A DNA stretch of 12,896 bases, from contig CAYGRM010000183.1 of assembly GCA_964352225.1 (NCBI GenBank), positions 1-12,896 on the forward strand, read 5' to 3'. Origin of the DNA: CAJQQY01 sp964352225 (lineage in GTDB: Bacteria; Bacteroidota; Bacteroidia; Chitinophagales; Saprospiraceae). The position numbers and the translations under genes were made by a program. Every line of letters starts with the position of its first letter. Positions within the stretch are counted from its first letter, which is position 1. Shown piece by piece: positions 1 through 6,659 of the stretch. The notes under the pieces were generated by a model. The model did not search any database and was not told the DNA's origin. It saw only the letters and a list, made by a program, of their open reading frames with translations.

Positions 1-5
1 TAAGA

Positions 6-35
6 AAGGAGTTAACAATTAAATGTTAACTCCTT
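6..35. terminator. Perfect 12-bp stem-loop at the left window edge
   Basis: Arms AAGGAGTTAACA (6-17) and TGTTAACTCCTT (24-35) pair perfectly around a 6-nt loop. The stem extends outward to about 1-41 with a one-base bulge. A run of eight T follows on the plus strand (47-54), and AT-rich sequence lies on the other side. It can end a plus-strand gene lying left of the window. It may also have been the original terminator of the minus-strand gene 230-1003, since an inserted element now lies between them. The direction is not certain. Confidence 0.6.
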
Positions 36-68
36 ATCTTATCAAATTTTTTTTAATTAAAAATCTAA

Positions 69-230
69 GAGGCTGTTTTTAATTATGTCGCTAATTTTTT
101 TATAGGTCTTTTTTTACCATATTTCGTTTTTTTTCTCGGGCAATAGTTAAGGCTATTCCCCTCCAAAAAAGCCTCATTTAGTAAAAGAATACACTATAAA
201 AAATTTTAGCACACATTTTAAAACAGTCTC
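69..230. mobile_element. MITE-like palindromic element, 162 bp, with TAA target duplication
   Basis: The ends are GAGGCTGTTTT (69-79) and AAAACAGTCTC (220-230), inverted copies with one mismatch, each flanked outside by TAA (66-68 and 231-233). The whole element is one imperfect hairpin: arms 69-146 and 153-230 around a 6-nt loop (147-152). Without any gap, 51 of 78 positions are complementary, densest at the tips and beside the loop (GGCAATAG against CTATTCCC). It holds no gene. GAG ends with a 3-bp TNA duplication resemble the IS1031 group of the IS5 family, so it may be a non-autonomous relative moved by such a transposase. The family assignment is inference; the palindrome and flanking TAA are seen directly. 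Confidence 0.65.
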
Positions 231-1003
231 TAATAAAAAATATCTTCTCCTTTTGCTCCAATCTCAAATGGAATTGTCCAAGCCAGTTTTCCACCAATCA
301 AAAGATCAAAATATTTATTTTCATCCTTAGCCATTTTATCATAATCCCATTCTCTTCTACTTTGAGTAAATCCTTGCACTAATTCTACGCCTAAAATAAA
401 ATTGATAGTTCTATTGGTACTTATTTTTTGAATACCAATGAATTCGGTAAAAGCCAATCCATTTGACATTCGATCATAACCAGTTCGATAGTCTCCAGTT
501 GTTTGAGGAACAAGTGAGGCGGGATCTTGCTGAATTCTAATTTTATGTTGTAAAATTCCTACACCTGCGGTTGCTCGAATACCAAATAAACGTTTTTCTT
601 TTCGAAACGGGATTAATTTTCCAAATAGAAGATTGGCGTTCCAACCTCTTTGGGTTAATCTAATATTTGCAGTACTTCGGTTATTTCCGATGATATCGAA
701 ATTTTCATTTCTAAGCGAAGCCAAAACGTCTTCTTTTACCCTTGAACCGTAGAGATAATCTACCTGTGTTCCAAAGATCCAATTATCACTACTCAAATAA
801 TCCAACCCTAAACCTGAAGTGTTATTCCAGCCATAACGATTACTTAAATCCCCTCCAGGATTTTGAAAGGAATAAGATAAATTAATTAAAATATACCTTG
901 AGTTGTTTTGTTTTTTTGGTGATTCACTTTGTGAAAAGGCATTTGAACAACCAAGAAAAAAGAAAATAATTACCAAACTCCAAATCTGTTTTTTTATACT
1001 CAC
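230..1003 (-). CDS. Outer-membrane beta-barrel protein of unknown function
   Basis: This 257-residue protein probably sits in the outer membrane; its role is unknown. It starts with GTG. Residues 1-24 form a signal peptide with a basic start, a hydrophobic run (about 9-17) and a likely signal peptidase I cut after AFS, before a Gln. The mature part is rich in alternating hydrophobic and polar stretches typical of antiparallel strands, such as YILINLSYSF and TINFILGVELVQGF. It ends in Tyr, and a terminal aromatic residue is common in barrels. A Cys at 19 gives a weak lipobox look-alike (FLGC), but a barrel protein is more likely. The TAG stop overlaps the last base of the palindromic element. 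Removing that element would restore the same TAG, so the protein is intact. I recognise no specific family. Confidence 0.8.
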   Translation of the reverse strand: MSIKKQIWSLVIIFFFLGCSNAFSQSESPKKQNNSRYILINLSYSFQNPGGDLSNRYGWNNTSGLGLDYLSSDNWIFGTQVDYLYGSRVKEDVLASLRNENFDIIGNNRSTANIRLTQRGWNANLLFGKLIPFRKEKRLFGIRATAGVGILQHKIRIQQDPASLVPQTTGDYRTGYDRMSNGLAFTEFIGIQKISTNRTINFILGVELVQGFTQSRREWDYDKMAKDENKYFDLLIGGKLAWTIPFEIGAKGEDIFY

Positions 1004-1056
1004 GTCAATTCTGTTTAATTTAAAATAGTTGAGCTCTTCGCTCAGATGTATAAACG

Positions 1057-1064
1057 CAAAAGTA
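1057..1064 (-). promoter_or_regulatory. -7 promoter box of the outer-membrane protein gene
   Basis: Read on the minus strand this is TACTTTTG, a full match to the Bacteroidota -7 consensus TAnnTTTG. Transcription would start near 1051 and give a leader of about 48 nt before the GTG at 1003. No TTTG is seen at the usual -33 distance; that space holds an inverted repeat instead. Confidence 0.5.
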
Positions 1065-1067
1065 AAT

Positions 1068-1093
1068 AAAAACCCTGCTTAGTTAGGGTGTTT
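1068..1093. promoter_or_regulatory. Inverted repeat just upstream of the -7 box
   Basis: AAAAACCCT (1068-1076) and AGGGTGTTT (1085-1093) pair at 8 of 9 positions around an 8-nt loop. It occupies the place where the -33 element of the minus-strand promoter should be, so it may be a regulator's binding site. It could instead be a weak bidirectional terminator. No regulator gene is nearby. Confidence 0.35.
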
Positions 1094-1219
1094 AACTTAT
1101 TTTATTCCTACTAAAGTCAGGTTCTTGATAAAAAAAGTTAGAAAGTTGCGTTCAATTTATTTAGGAAAAATTGTCATTTTCAGCAGATTAAAATTAGCCA
1201 AAAATCTTTTTTATTTAAG

Positions 1220-1227
1220 TATATTTG
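1220..1227 (+). promoter_or_regulatory. Perfect -7 box upstream of uxs
   Basis: TATATTTG matches the Bacteroidota -7 consensus exactly. No TTTG is visible 19-20 bases upstream. Transcription from about 1233 would give uxs a leader of roughly 240 nt, or start almost on the ATG of a 55-codon frame at 1236. The rest of 1094-1475 is AT-rich, and I see no other convincing signal in it. Confidence 0.5.
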
Positions 1228-1235
1228 CCATCCCA

Positions 1236-1403
1236 ATGAGTAAAGTAGATAGTTCAACGATTTTTCAAATCAGAGAAAAAATGCAACTCTACTTTCTCTT
1301 TTACGTTCTACAAAAGGATAAAAACATAACTTTTCGAATTTACATTTATTTCAAAGCCTTCCTTTTCTTAATGAGAAATTACCAAATGATTTTCAGGCAA
1401 TAA
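1236..1403 (+). CDS. Possible 55-residue protein, doubtful
   Basis: An ATG lies only 8 bases after the -7 box at 1220-1227 and opens a 55-codon frame ending in TAA. The product would be basic and rich in Phe, Tyr and Ile, with a short hydrophobic aromatic stretch (QLYFLFYVL) and another near the C-terminus (YFKAFLFLM). I recognise no family. The composition is what random translation of AT-rich DNA would give, so the frame may be chance and the region simply the uxs leader. It is listed because of the tight promoter-to-ATG spacing, which would make the mRNA nearly leaderless. Confidence 0.2.
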   Translation: MSKVDSSTIFQIREKMQLYFLFYVLQKDKNITFRIYIYFKAFLFLMRNYQMIFRQ

Positions 1404-1475
1404 TGTAATTATTCGTAACACCAGTTATGACATAATTGAAACTTACAGATCTATTAATAACAAAACTACAGTAAA

Positions 1476-2423
1476 TTGAAAAAAGTACTCATCACCGGAG
1501 CAGCCGGTTTTTTAGGATCACATTTGTGTGATCGATTTTTGGCAGAAGGATTCCACGTAGTTGGAATGGACAATTTGATTACTGGAAATATGGATAATAT
1601 TGCTCACCTTTTTAAGGAAGAGCATTTTGAATTTTATCATCATGATGTTTCTAAGTTTGTACATGTCCCAGGTAACTTAGATTATATCCTCCATTTTGCA
1701 TCGCCTGCAAGTCCAATTGATTATTTGAAGATGCCTATTCAGACCATGAAAGTTGGTGCTTTGGGAACCCACAATTTATGTGGTTTGGCCAAAGAAAAAG
1801 GAGCTCGACTATTAATTGCATCGACCTCCGAGGTATATGGAGATCCTTTGGTTCATCCACAAGTAGAAGACTATTGGGGTAATGTCAATCCAATTGGACC
1901 ACGTGGCGTTTACGATGAGGCAAAAAGATTCCAAGAAGCTATTACCATGGCATATCATACTTTTCATGGTTTGGAGACTCGCATTATAAGGATTTTTAAC
2001 ACCTATGGCCCTCGAATGAGAGTAGATGATGGACGTGTGATGCCTGCATTTTTCTCGCAAGCAATTAAAGGAGAAGGATTGACCATTTTTGGAGATGGAA
2101 CGCAAACTAGGTCATTCTGTTATGTAGATGATCTAGTGGAAGGAATATATAGATTGTTGATGAGTGATTATTCTCAACCAGTAAATATTGGAAATCCTCA
2201 TGAGATTACGATGACTGAATTTGCAGAGGAAGTATTAGCAATGGTAGGAAATCCAAAAGCGACCTTGACCTATCATCCACTTCCAACTGATGATCCAAAA
2301 AAACGTCGTCCAGACATTTCTAGAGCAAAAGAAATTTTGGGTTGGGAACCTAAAGTATCACGACAAGAAGGAATGTTAAAGACATACCAATATTTTAAAT
2401 CTGTAGTTAAAGTAGATGAGTAG
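1476..2423 (+). CDS. uxs: UDP-glucuronate decarboxylase (UDP-xylose synthase)
   Basis: This cytoplasmic NAD-dependent extended short-chain dehydrogenase/reductase of 315 residues converts UDP-glucuronate to UDP-xylose and CO2, a sugar donor for polysaccharide. The Rossmann glycine motif TGAAGFLG is at 7-14, the active-site STSEVYG begins at Ser116, and the catalytic Tyr146 and Lys150 form YDEAK. The FASPASPIDY motif (74-83) is typical of UDP-xylose synthases and separates it from epimerases and dehydratases. RRPDISRAKEILGWEP near the C-terminus is also typical. The start is TTG: it gives the normal N-terminus (KKVLITGAAG), and the next Met (31) would lose the nucleotide-binding motif. Length is normal. 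It lies 90 bp before rfbB on the same strand, so the two are probably cotranscribed for surface-sugar synthesis. Confidence 0.92.
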   Translation: MKKVLITGAAGFLGSHLCDRFLAEGFHVVGMDNLITGNMDNIAHLFKEEHFEFYHHDVSKFVHVPGNLDYILHFASPASPIDYLKMPIQTMKVGALGTHNLCGLAKEKGARLLIASTSEVYGDPLVHPQVEDYWGNVNPIGPRGVYDEAKRFQEAITMAYHTFHGLETRIIRIFNTYGPRMRVDDGRVMPAFFSQAIKGEGLTIFGDGTQTRSFCYVDDLVEGIYRLLMSDYSQPVNIGNPHEITMTEFAEEVLAMVGNPKATLTYHPLPTDDPKKRRPDISRAKEILGWEPKVSRQEGMLKTYQYFKSVVKVDE

Positions 2424-2513
2424 TTGTTTCAGCAATAACTGAATGACAAACATTTACTATTTTTTATAAAAGCGCCCAATTACTTATTAATTAATTACAA
2501 TAACTCTTTGATT

Positions 2514-3575
2514 ATGGCTTTTGAAAAAACAATATTAGTAACTGGAGGAGCAGGATTTATTGGCTCTCATGTAATTCGATTGTTGGTCAATAAATATCCA
2601 ACTTATCGAATCGTCAATTTAGATTTATTGACCTATGCCGGTAACTTAGAAAATCTAAGTGATGTAGAATCTGCAGATAATTACACTTTTGAAAAGGGAG
2701 ATATAGTCGATACAGATTTTATCAATTCATTATTTGAAAGATATGATTTTGATGGAGTGATTCATTTGGCTGCAGAGTCTCACGTGGATAGATCGATTGA
2801 AGATCCAATGGCTTTTATCAAAACTAATATTTTAGGAACAGTCAATTTACTCAATGCTGCACGAAGTAGTTGGAAGGATTTTAAAGGAAAAAGATTTTAT
2901 CATGTTTCGACTGACGAAGTTTATGGTTCATTAGGAGAAACAGGATTTTTTACTGAAGATACTCCTTACGATCCTAGATCACCGTACTCTTCAAGTAAAG
3001 CGAGTTCAGATCATATTGTAAGAGCTTATTATCATACTTATGGTTTGCCTATTGTGATTTCTAATTGCTCCAATAATTATGGGCCAAATCAATTTCCTGA
3101 AAAACTTTTGCCACTTTTTATCAATAACATCAAACAGGAAAAACAACTTCCAGTTTATGGAGATGGGAAGTATACCCGTGATTGGCTGTGGGTGATGGAT
3201 CATGCAACGGCGATAGATGTGATTTACCACGATGGAAAAAATGGTGAAACTTACAACATCGGTGGAAACAATGAATGGCAAAATATTGATTTAATTCATG
3301 TGCTTTGCGAAATTGTTGATGAAGAATTGGGTCGTGAAAAAGGAAGTTCAAAAAAATTAATTCACTTTGTGAAAGATCGACCAGGTCACGATAAGCGATA
3401 TGCAATTGATGCTACAAAAATTAAAAACGAGCTAGGGTGGGAGCCTTCCATTCAATCTGAAGAAGGTCTTCGATTAACAGTTCAATGGTATTTGAAAAAT
3501 ACAGAATGGCTAAATAATGTTACCTCTGGGAGTTATCAAAAGTATTATGATGAAATGTACGCAGACCGCGTTTAA
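2514..3575 (+). CDS. rfbB: dTDP-glucose 4,6-dehydratase
   Basis: RfbB/RmlB uses NAD to turn dTDP-glucose into dTDP-4-keto-6-deoxyglucose, the second step of dTDP-L-rhamnose and related deoxysugar synthesis. In 353 residues it shows the glycine motif TGGAGFIG (10-17), HLAAESHVDRS (84-94), the catalytic triplet T133-D134-E135 in STDEVYG, and Tyr158/Lys162 in YSSSK. NNYGPNQFPEKLLPL and RPGHDKRYAID are family signatures. I chose the ATG at 2514; a TTG two codons earlier is also in frame but adds nothing. The partners rfbA, rfbC and rfbD are not in the window, so the end product is unknown. The gene ends inside a long hairpin shared with the convergent pgk. Confidence 0.95.
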   Translation: MAFEKTILVTGGAGFIGSHVIRLLVNKYPTYRIVNLDLLTYAGNLENLSDVESADNYTFEKGDIVDTDFINSLFERYDFDGVIHLAAESHVDRSIEDPMAFIKTNILGTVNLLNAARSSWKDFKGKRFYHVSTDEVYGSLGETGFFTEDTPYDPRSPYSSSKASSDHIVRAYYHTYGLPIVISNCSNNYGPNQFPEKLLPLFINNIKQEKQLPVYGDGKYTRDWLWVMDHATAIDVIYHDGKNGETYNIGGNNEWQNIDLIHVLCEIVDEELGREKGSSKKLIHFVKDRPGHDKRYAIDATKIKNELGWEPSIQSEEGLRLTVQWYLKNTEWLNNVTSGSYQKYYDEMYADRV

Positions 3576-3649
3576 AGAGTGATGAGCTAGAAGTGATGAG
3601 TGATTTCCAAATGCGGAGTTACTCATCACTCATAGCTTATCACTATTTA
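3573..3649. terminator. Bidirectional stop-to-stop hairpin between rfbB and pgk
   Basis: Arms 3573-3601 and 3621-3649 pair at 25 of 29 positions around a 19-nt loop. The core ten bases, AGTGATGAGT against ACTCATCACT, are perfect. The outermost pairs are the two stop codons themselves: TAA of rfbB (3573-3575) and the complement of the TAA of pgk (3647-3649). GTGATGAG occurs twice in the left arm (3579-3586, 3593-3600), so the arm is built of two related 14-nt units. It lies between convergent genes and is flanked by T-rich sequence, so it probably stops transcription from both sides. No long uninterrupted U-tract follows. Confidence 0.7.
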
Positions 3650-4849
3650 TTTGTTCATTGCTGCAATTCCTGGCAATTCTTTTCCTTCCAGAAATTCCAA
3701 CATTGCACCTCCTCCAGTAGAAACATAACTTACTTCCTTAGCCAAATCCATTTGATTTACAGCTGCTACCGAATCACCGCCACCAACGAGTGAGAACGCA
3801 CCTTTTGAGGTTGCTTGGGCTACCGCATTTGCTATAGCCATAGTTCCTTTTGCGAAAGGTTTCATTTCAAAAACTCCCATTGGCCCATTCCATAAAATGG
3901 TTTTAGATTTTATAATTACCTCAGCAAATTCTTTTTGTGCTTTTGGTCCGATGTCGAGTCCCATCCAACCTTTTTTAATTCGCATAGAGTACTTTGTTTC
4001 TTTCTTTGCTTTTTCTGAAAACGAATCAGCAATCACAGAATCCTTTGGTAAATAAATTTTGACTCCTTTTTCTTTTGCTTTTTCCAAAAGTTGGGTAGCT
4101 AAATTTATTTTATCTTCTTCTACTAAAGAGTTTCCTGTAACACCTCCTTTAGCTCGCATAAAAGTGTAAGCCATTCCACCACCAATTATGATGTTGTTAG
4201 CTAAGTTCATTAGTTTTTCTAGCAACATAATTTTATCAGAAACTTTTGCTCCACCAACGATTGCAGTTACTGGTCCTTCAGGATTGTTAAGCAAGCGATT
4301 AGCATTTTCAATTTCTTTTTCCATTAAGAAACCGAAGGCTTTTGTACCTTTTTTGAAATGTTTGGCGATGACAGCAGTTGAAGCATGTGCTCTATGAGCC
4401 GTACCAAATGCATCATTGATATATATATCAGCCAAAGTTGACATAGCTTTGGCTAATTTTGGATCACCTACTGTTTCACCTTTTTCAAAGCGAGTATTTT
4501 CCATCAATAAAACTTCTCCAGCTTTTAATGCTTTAGCCATTTTGGTGGCTTCCTTTCCAACAGTCTCTGGGCAAAATTTAACTTTAAGTCGTAATTTTTT
4601 ATTTAAGTGAGTAACTAGATGTTCCAAAGTGAATTTTTTCACATCAATACTTCCATCCTCATTTAATTTTTTTTGAGGTCTACCAAGGTGAGACATCAAA
4701 ATTACAGCACCGCCAGATTTTAAAATATGTTTAATAGTTGGAAGGGCAGATTTTATTCGAGTATCATCTGTGATTTTATATTTATCATCTAGAGGAACAT
4801 TGAAGTCTACTCGAACCAATACTTTTTTGTTTTTGAAATCTAAATTCAT
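3647..4849 (-). CDS. pgk: Phosphoglycerate kinase
   Basis: This cytoplasmic glycolytic enzyme moves a phosphate from 1,3-bisphosphoglycerate to ADP, giving ATP and 3-phosphoglycerate. At 400 residues it has the usual bacterial length. Motifs in order are RVDFNVP (13-19), SHLGRP, ENTRFEKGE, DAFGTAHRAHAS, GGAKVSDK in the hinge region, WNGPMGVFE, GGGDS and STGGGAMLE, covering the substrate-binding N-domain and the nucleotide-binding C-domain. The ATG at 4849 gives the standard N-terminus MNLDFKNKKVLVRVDF. A longer frame opening with TTG at 4912 would begin inside the terminator hairpin and is not credible. It follows gap on the same strand, but a terminator in the 104-bp gap suggests it is partly or wholly transcribed from its own promoter. 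Confidence 0.97.
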   Translation of the reverse strand: MNLDFKNKKVLVRVDFNVPLDDKYKITDDTRIKSALPTIKHILKSGGAVILMSHLGRPQKKLNEDGSIDVKKFTLEHLVTHLNKKLRLKVKFCPETVGKEATKMAKALKAGEVLLMENTRFEKGETVGDPKLAKAMSTLADIYINDAFGTAHRAHASTAVIAKHFKKGTKAFGFLMEKEIENANRLLNNPEGPVTAIVGGAKVSDKIMLLEKLMNLANNIIIGGGMAYTFMRAKGGVTGNSLVEEDKINLATQLLEKAKEKGVKIYLPKDSVIADSFSEKAKKETKYSMRIKKGWMGLDIGPKAQKEFAEVIIKSKTILWNGPMGVFEMKPFAKGTMAIANAVAQATSKGAFSLVGGGDSVAAVNQMDLAKEVSYVSTGGGAMLEFLEGKELPGIAAMNK

Positions 4850-4889
4850 TGTCTGTTTTTTTGAATTATTAAATAGGATAGGACAAGTG

Positions 4890-4897
4890 CGAAAATA
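4890..4897 (-). promoter_or_regulatory. Possible -7 box for pgk
   Basis: The minus strand reads TATTTTCG, one mismatch from TAnnTTTG, directly after the terminator stem and 40 bases before the pgk ATG. No proper -33 TTTG is seen. It is proposed mainly because the terminator makes a separate start point necessary. Confidence 0.3.
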
Positions 4898-4898
4898 A

Positions 4899-4934
4899 AA
4901 AAACACCGTCAAGAATTTACTTAACGGTGTTTTT
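4899..4934 (-). terminator. Intrinsic terminator between gap and pgk
   Basis: An 11-bp perfect stem pairs 4899-4909 with 4924-4934 around a 14-nt loop; its G/C-containing core is ACACCGT/ACGGTGT. On the minus strand the stem begins 19 bases after the gap stop codon and runs into a T-rich tract (TTTTATTTTC). It should end or reduce gap transcripts before pgk. A-rich sequence on the other side lets it work weakly in the plus direction too. Confidence 0.8.
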
Positions 4935-4953
4935 ATTTTTTATCAAAATAGAA

Positions 4954-6042
4954 TTAAGCGGTTACTTTTTTCTTAGTTTTTTTTGCTACTGCTTTTTTTT
5001 TAGCAACTGGCTTTTTCTTAGCAGGTGCTTTTTTTGCAGATGACATTTTAGCGATTTTGGTAGTCAAGTCAGCTAATCTAGCAGAGTATCCAGCTTCATT
5101 ATCATACCAGCTTACCACTTTCAAAAAGTTTCCACCAATAACATTAGTCAATGATGAATCGAAAACGGAAGAGTGTTTATTTCCAATAATATCAGAAGAA
5201 ACGATTTCATCTTCTGTGTATTCCAAAACACCTTTCATTTTGCCTTTAGCCATTTTTGCAAAAACAGCATTTACTTCTTCAACAGTTGTATCTTTTTCCA
5301 AAACAACATTGACTTCAACTAAGGAACCTGTAATTACAGGAACTCTGAAAGCCATCGCAGATAATTTACCTGCTACTTCTGGAATTACTAATCCAGTTGC
5401 AACTGCAGCACCAGTTGAAGTTGGTACTATGTTTACTGTTGCAGCACGAGCTCTTCGCAAATCTTTGTGCGGAGAATCTTGGATATTTTGATCTGCTGTG
5501 AAGGCGTGAGTAGTATTTACAGAACCATATTTGATCCCCCAGTTATCAACTATAATTTTAGCAACTGGAGATAAACAATTAGTGGTACATGATGCATTTG
5601 AGAAGATATTATTATTAATATCTAATGTTTGATCATTTACCCCTAAAACAATAGTTTGAATTCCTTCACCTTTTCCAGGTGCAGAAAGTACTACCTTTTT
5701 AGCACCAGCCTCTAAGTGCATACCTGCTTTTGTTTTGTCTGTGAAAATTCCTGTACATTCCAAGACAACATCTACTTTTAATTTTTTCCAAGGAAGAGCT
5801 GCTGGGTTTCTTTCTGTCAATGCAGCAATCTTTTTACCATTAATTGTGATGAATTTATCATCAGAACTTACTTTACCTTTAAACATTCCTTGCGCAGAAT
5901 CATATTTAAATAGGTGTGCTAAGGTATTATTATCAGTTAAGTCGTTGATAGCAACTACTTCAATATCTTTTTTGCCTAATAGGTTTCTAAGAGTTAATCG
6001 TCCAATACGACCGAATCCATTAATTGCAATTCTTTTTGTCAT
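4954..6042 (-). CDS. gap: Glyceraldehyde-3-phosphate dehydrogenase with lysine-rich C-terminal tail
   Basis: This enzyme oxidises and phosphorylates glyceraldehyde 3-phosphate to 1,3-bisphosphoglycerate with NAD, feeding the next enzyme, Pgk. NGFGRIGR (8-15) binds the cofactor, and Asp34 after the second strand favours NAD over NADP. SNASCTTNC carries the catalytic Cys152, and His179 (in NTTHAF) activates it. SWYDNEAGYS is the usual C-terminal motif. The core ends near Met333, close to the family's normal length. Residues 334-362 are an added tail with 13 lysines among Ala, Pro, Val, Ser and Thr, of the AKKxPAKKK type found in histone-H1-like bacterial proteins. The tail is in frame with no sign of frameshift. 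The ATG at 6042 fits the family start. Confidence 0.96.
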   Translation of the reverse strand: MTKRIAINGFGRIGRLTLRNLLGKKDIEVVAINDLTDNNTLAHLFKYDSAQGMFKGKVSSDDKFITINGKKIAALTERNPAALPWKKLKVDVVLECTGIFTDKTKAGMHLEAGAKKVVLSAPGKGEGIQTIVLGVNDQTLDINNNIFSNASCTTNCLSPVAKIIVDNWGIKYGSVNTTHAFTADQNIQDSPHKDLRRARAATVNIVPTSTGAAVATGLVIPEVAGKLSAMAFRVPVITGSLVEVNVVLEKDTTVEEVNAVFAKMAKGKMKGVLEYTEDEIVSSDIIGNKHSSVFDSSLTNVIGGNFLKVVSWYDNEAGYSARLADLTTKIAKMSSAKKAPAKKKPVAKKKAVAKKTKKKVTA

Positions 6043-6145
6043 TTGAGAAAATATTTTTGATTTAAGTAAATATGTAAAACGTAAAATTTATTAAATAGGT
6101 TTATAATTTGTTGAGTAATTAATCAATAAGACTTCTTACTTAGTG

Positions 6146-6153
6146 TAAAAGTA
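6146..6153 (-). promoter_or_regulatory. Possible -7 box for gap
   Basis: The minus strand reads TACTTTTA, one mismatch from TAnnTTTG, about 104 bases before the gap ATG. A CTTG (6176-6179) lies 22 bases further upstream, slightly too far for a good -33. It is the best match between gap and the tRNA promoter. The remaining AT-rich sequence at 6043-6283 shows nothing else I can name. Confidence 0.25.
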
Positions 6154-6283
6154 ACAATAATTATTTTATGAAATACAAGTTAGATAAAAAAATCTAAATA
6201 TTGTTTTGAAAATTAACGAAATGGACGAATAAAAAATGCTTTTTCGGATAGTTTTTTTTTTTTTGAAAAAAAACAAAATAAAC

Positions 6284-6315
6284 TTTGATTTTTAAATAAG
6301 TAGAACATATATTTG
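6284..6315 (+). promoter_or_regulatory. Consensus promoter of the tRNA-Glu transcript
   Basis: TTTG at 6284-6287 and TATATTTG at 6308-6315 are separated by 20 bases, matching both elements of the Bacteroidota housekeeping promoter. Transcription would start near 6321 and give a precursor with about 104 nt before the tRNA. Confidence 0.75.
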
Positions 6316-6385
6316 CATCGCTTTTGGAAGAAAGGCCTTTAATAATTGAAAAAGAATCCGATCGGACAGCGACGAAAATAGGCTG

Positions 6386-6423
6386 AAAATATATATCAAA
6401 TGGTTTCATTTTGTATATATTTT
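6386..6423 (+). other. AT-rich hairpin in the tRNA leader
   Basis: Arms 6386-6402 and 6407-6423 pair at 15 of 17 positions around a GTTT loop and end one base before the tRNA. It would fold in the 5' leader of the precursor. It could guide 5' processing, or be a chance product of AT-rich sequence. Confidence 0.45.
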
Positions 6424-6424
6424 T

Positions 6425-6496
6425 GGCCCCTTCGTCTATCGGTTAGGACGCCAGGTTTTCATCCTGGAAAGAGGGGTTCGATTCCCCTAGGGGCTA
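6425..6496 (+). tRNA. tRNA-Glu (anticodon UUC)
   Basis: This 72-nt cloverleaf reads GAA/GAG codons. The acceptor arm GGCCCCT pairs with AGGGGCT, with G-U at the first pair, followed by the A discriminator. The anticodon stem CCAGG/CCTGG encloses the loop TTTTCAT, which puts TTC at the anticodon. The T arm is AGGGG/CCCCT with the loop TTCGATT. CCA is not encoded, so it must be added by tRNA nucleotidyltransferase. It is transcribed alone, from the promoter at 6284 to the terminator at 6511. Confidence 0.97.
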
Positions 6497-6510
6497 CTAC
6501 TAAAAAAGCT

Positions 6511-6548
6511 AAATCCTTGTACATTAATTTGTGCAAGGATTTTTTTTT
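6511..6548 (+). terminator. Rho-independent terminator after tRNA-Glu
   Basis: AAATCCTTGTACA (6511-6523) pairs with TGTGCAAGGATTT (6530-6542), 13 pairs including one G-U, around the loop TTAATT. An unbroken T run to 6548 follows. It starts 15 bases after the tRNA and is a textbook intrinsic terminator. Confidence 0.92.
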
Positions 6549-6659
6549 GCGGTAAATTGAAAAACTTTCTGTCTTTCATCATTCTTTATTTACAAATCGA
6601 TAGCCATAGAGCATAAAGAACAAGCTGAGCGTTTTATTTTTAAATTTTAAAAGATTGCT

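Noticed and set aside
230..1003. Lipoprotein reading of the barrel protein from Cys19
   Set aside because: FLGC is a poor lipobox, a good signal peptidase I site (AFS before Gln) follows, and the rest reads as a beta-barrel.
4850..4912. A longer pgk frame opening with TTG at 4912
   Set aside because: It would start inside the terminator hairpin, and the added 21 residues are absent from the family.
5057..5491. A 144-codon open frame on the plus strand inside gap
   Set aside because: It runs antisense to highly conserved GAPDH sequence and has no recognisable product or promoter; it is a shadow of codon composition.
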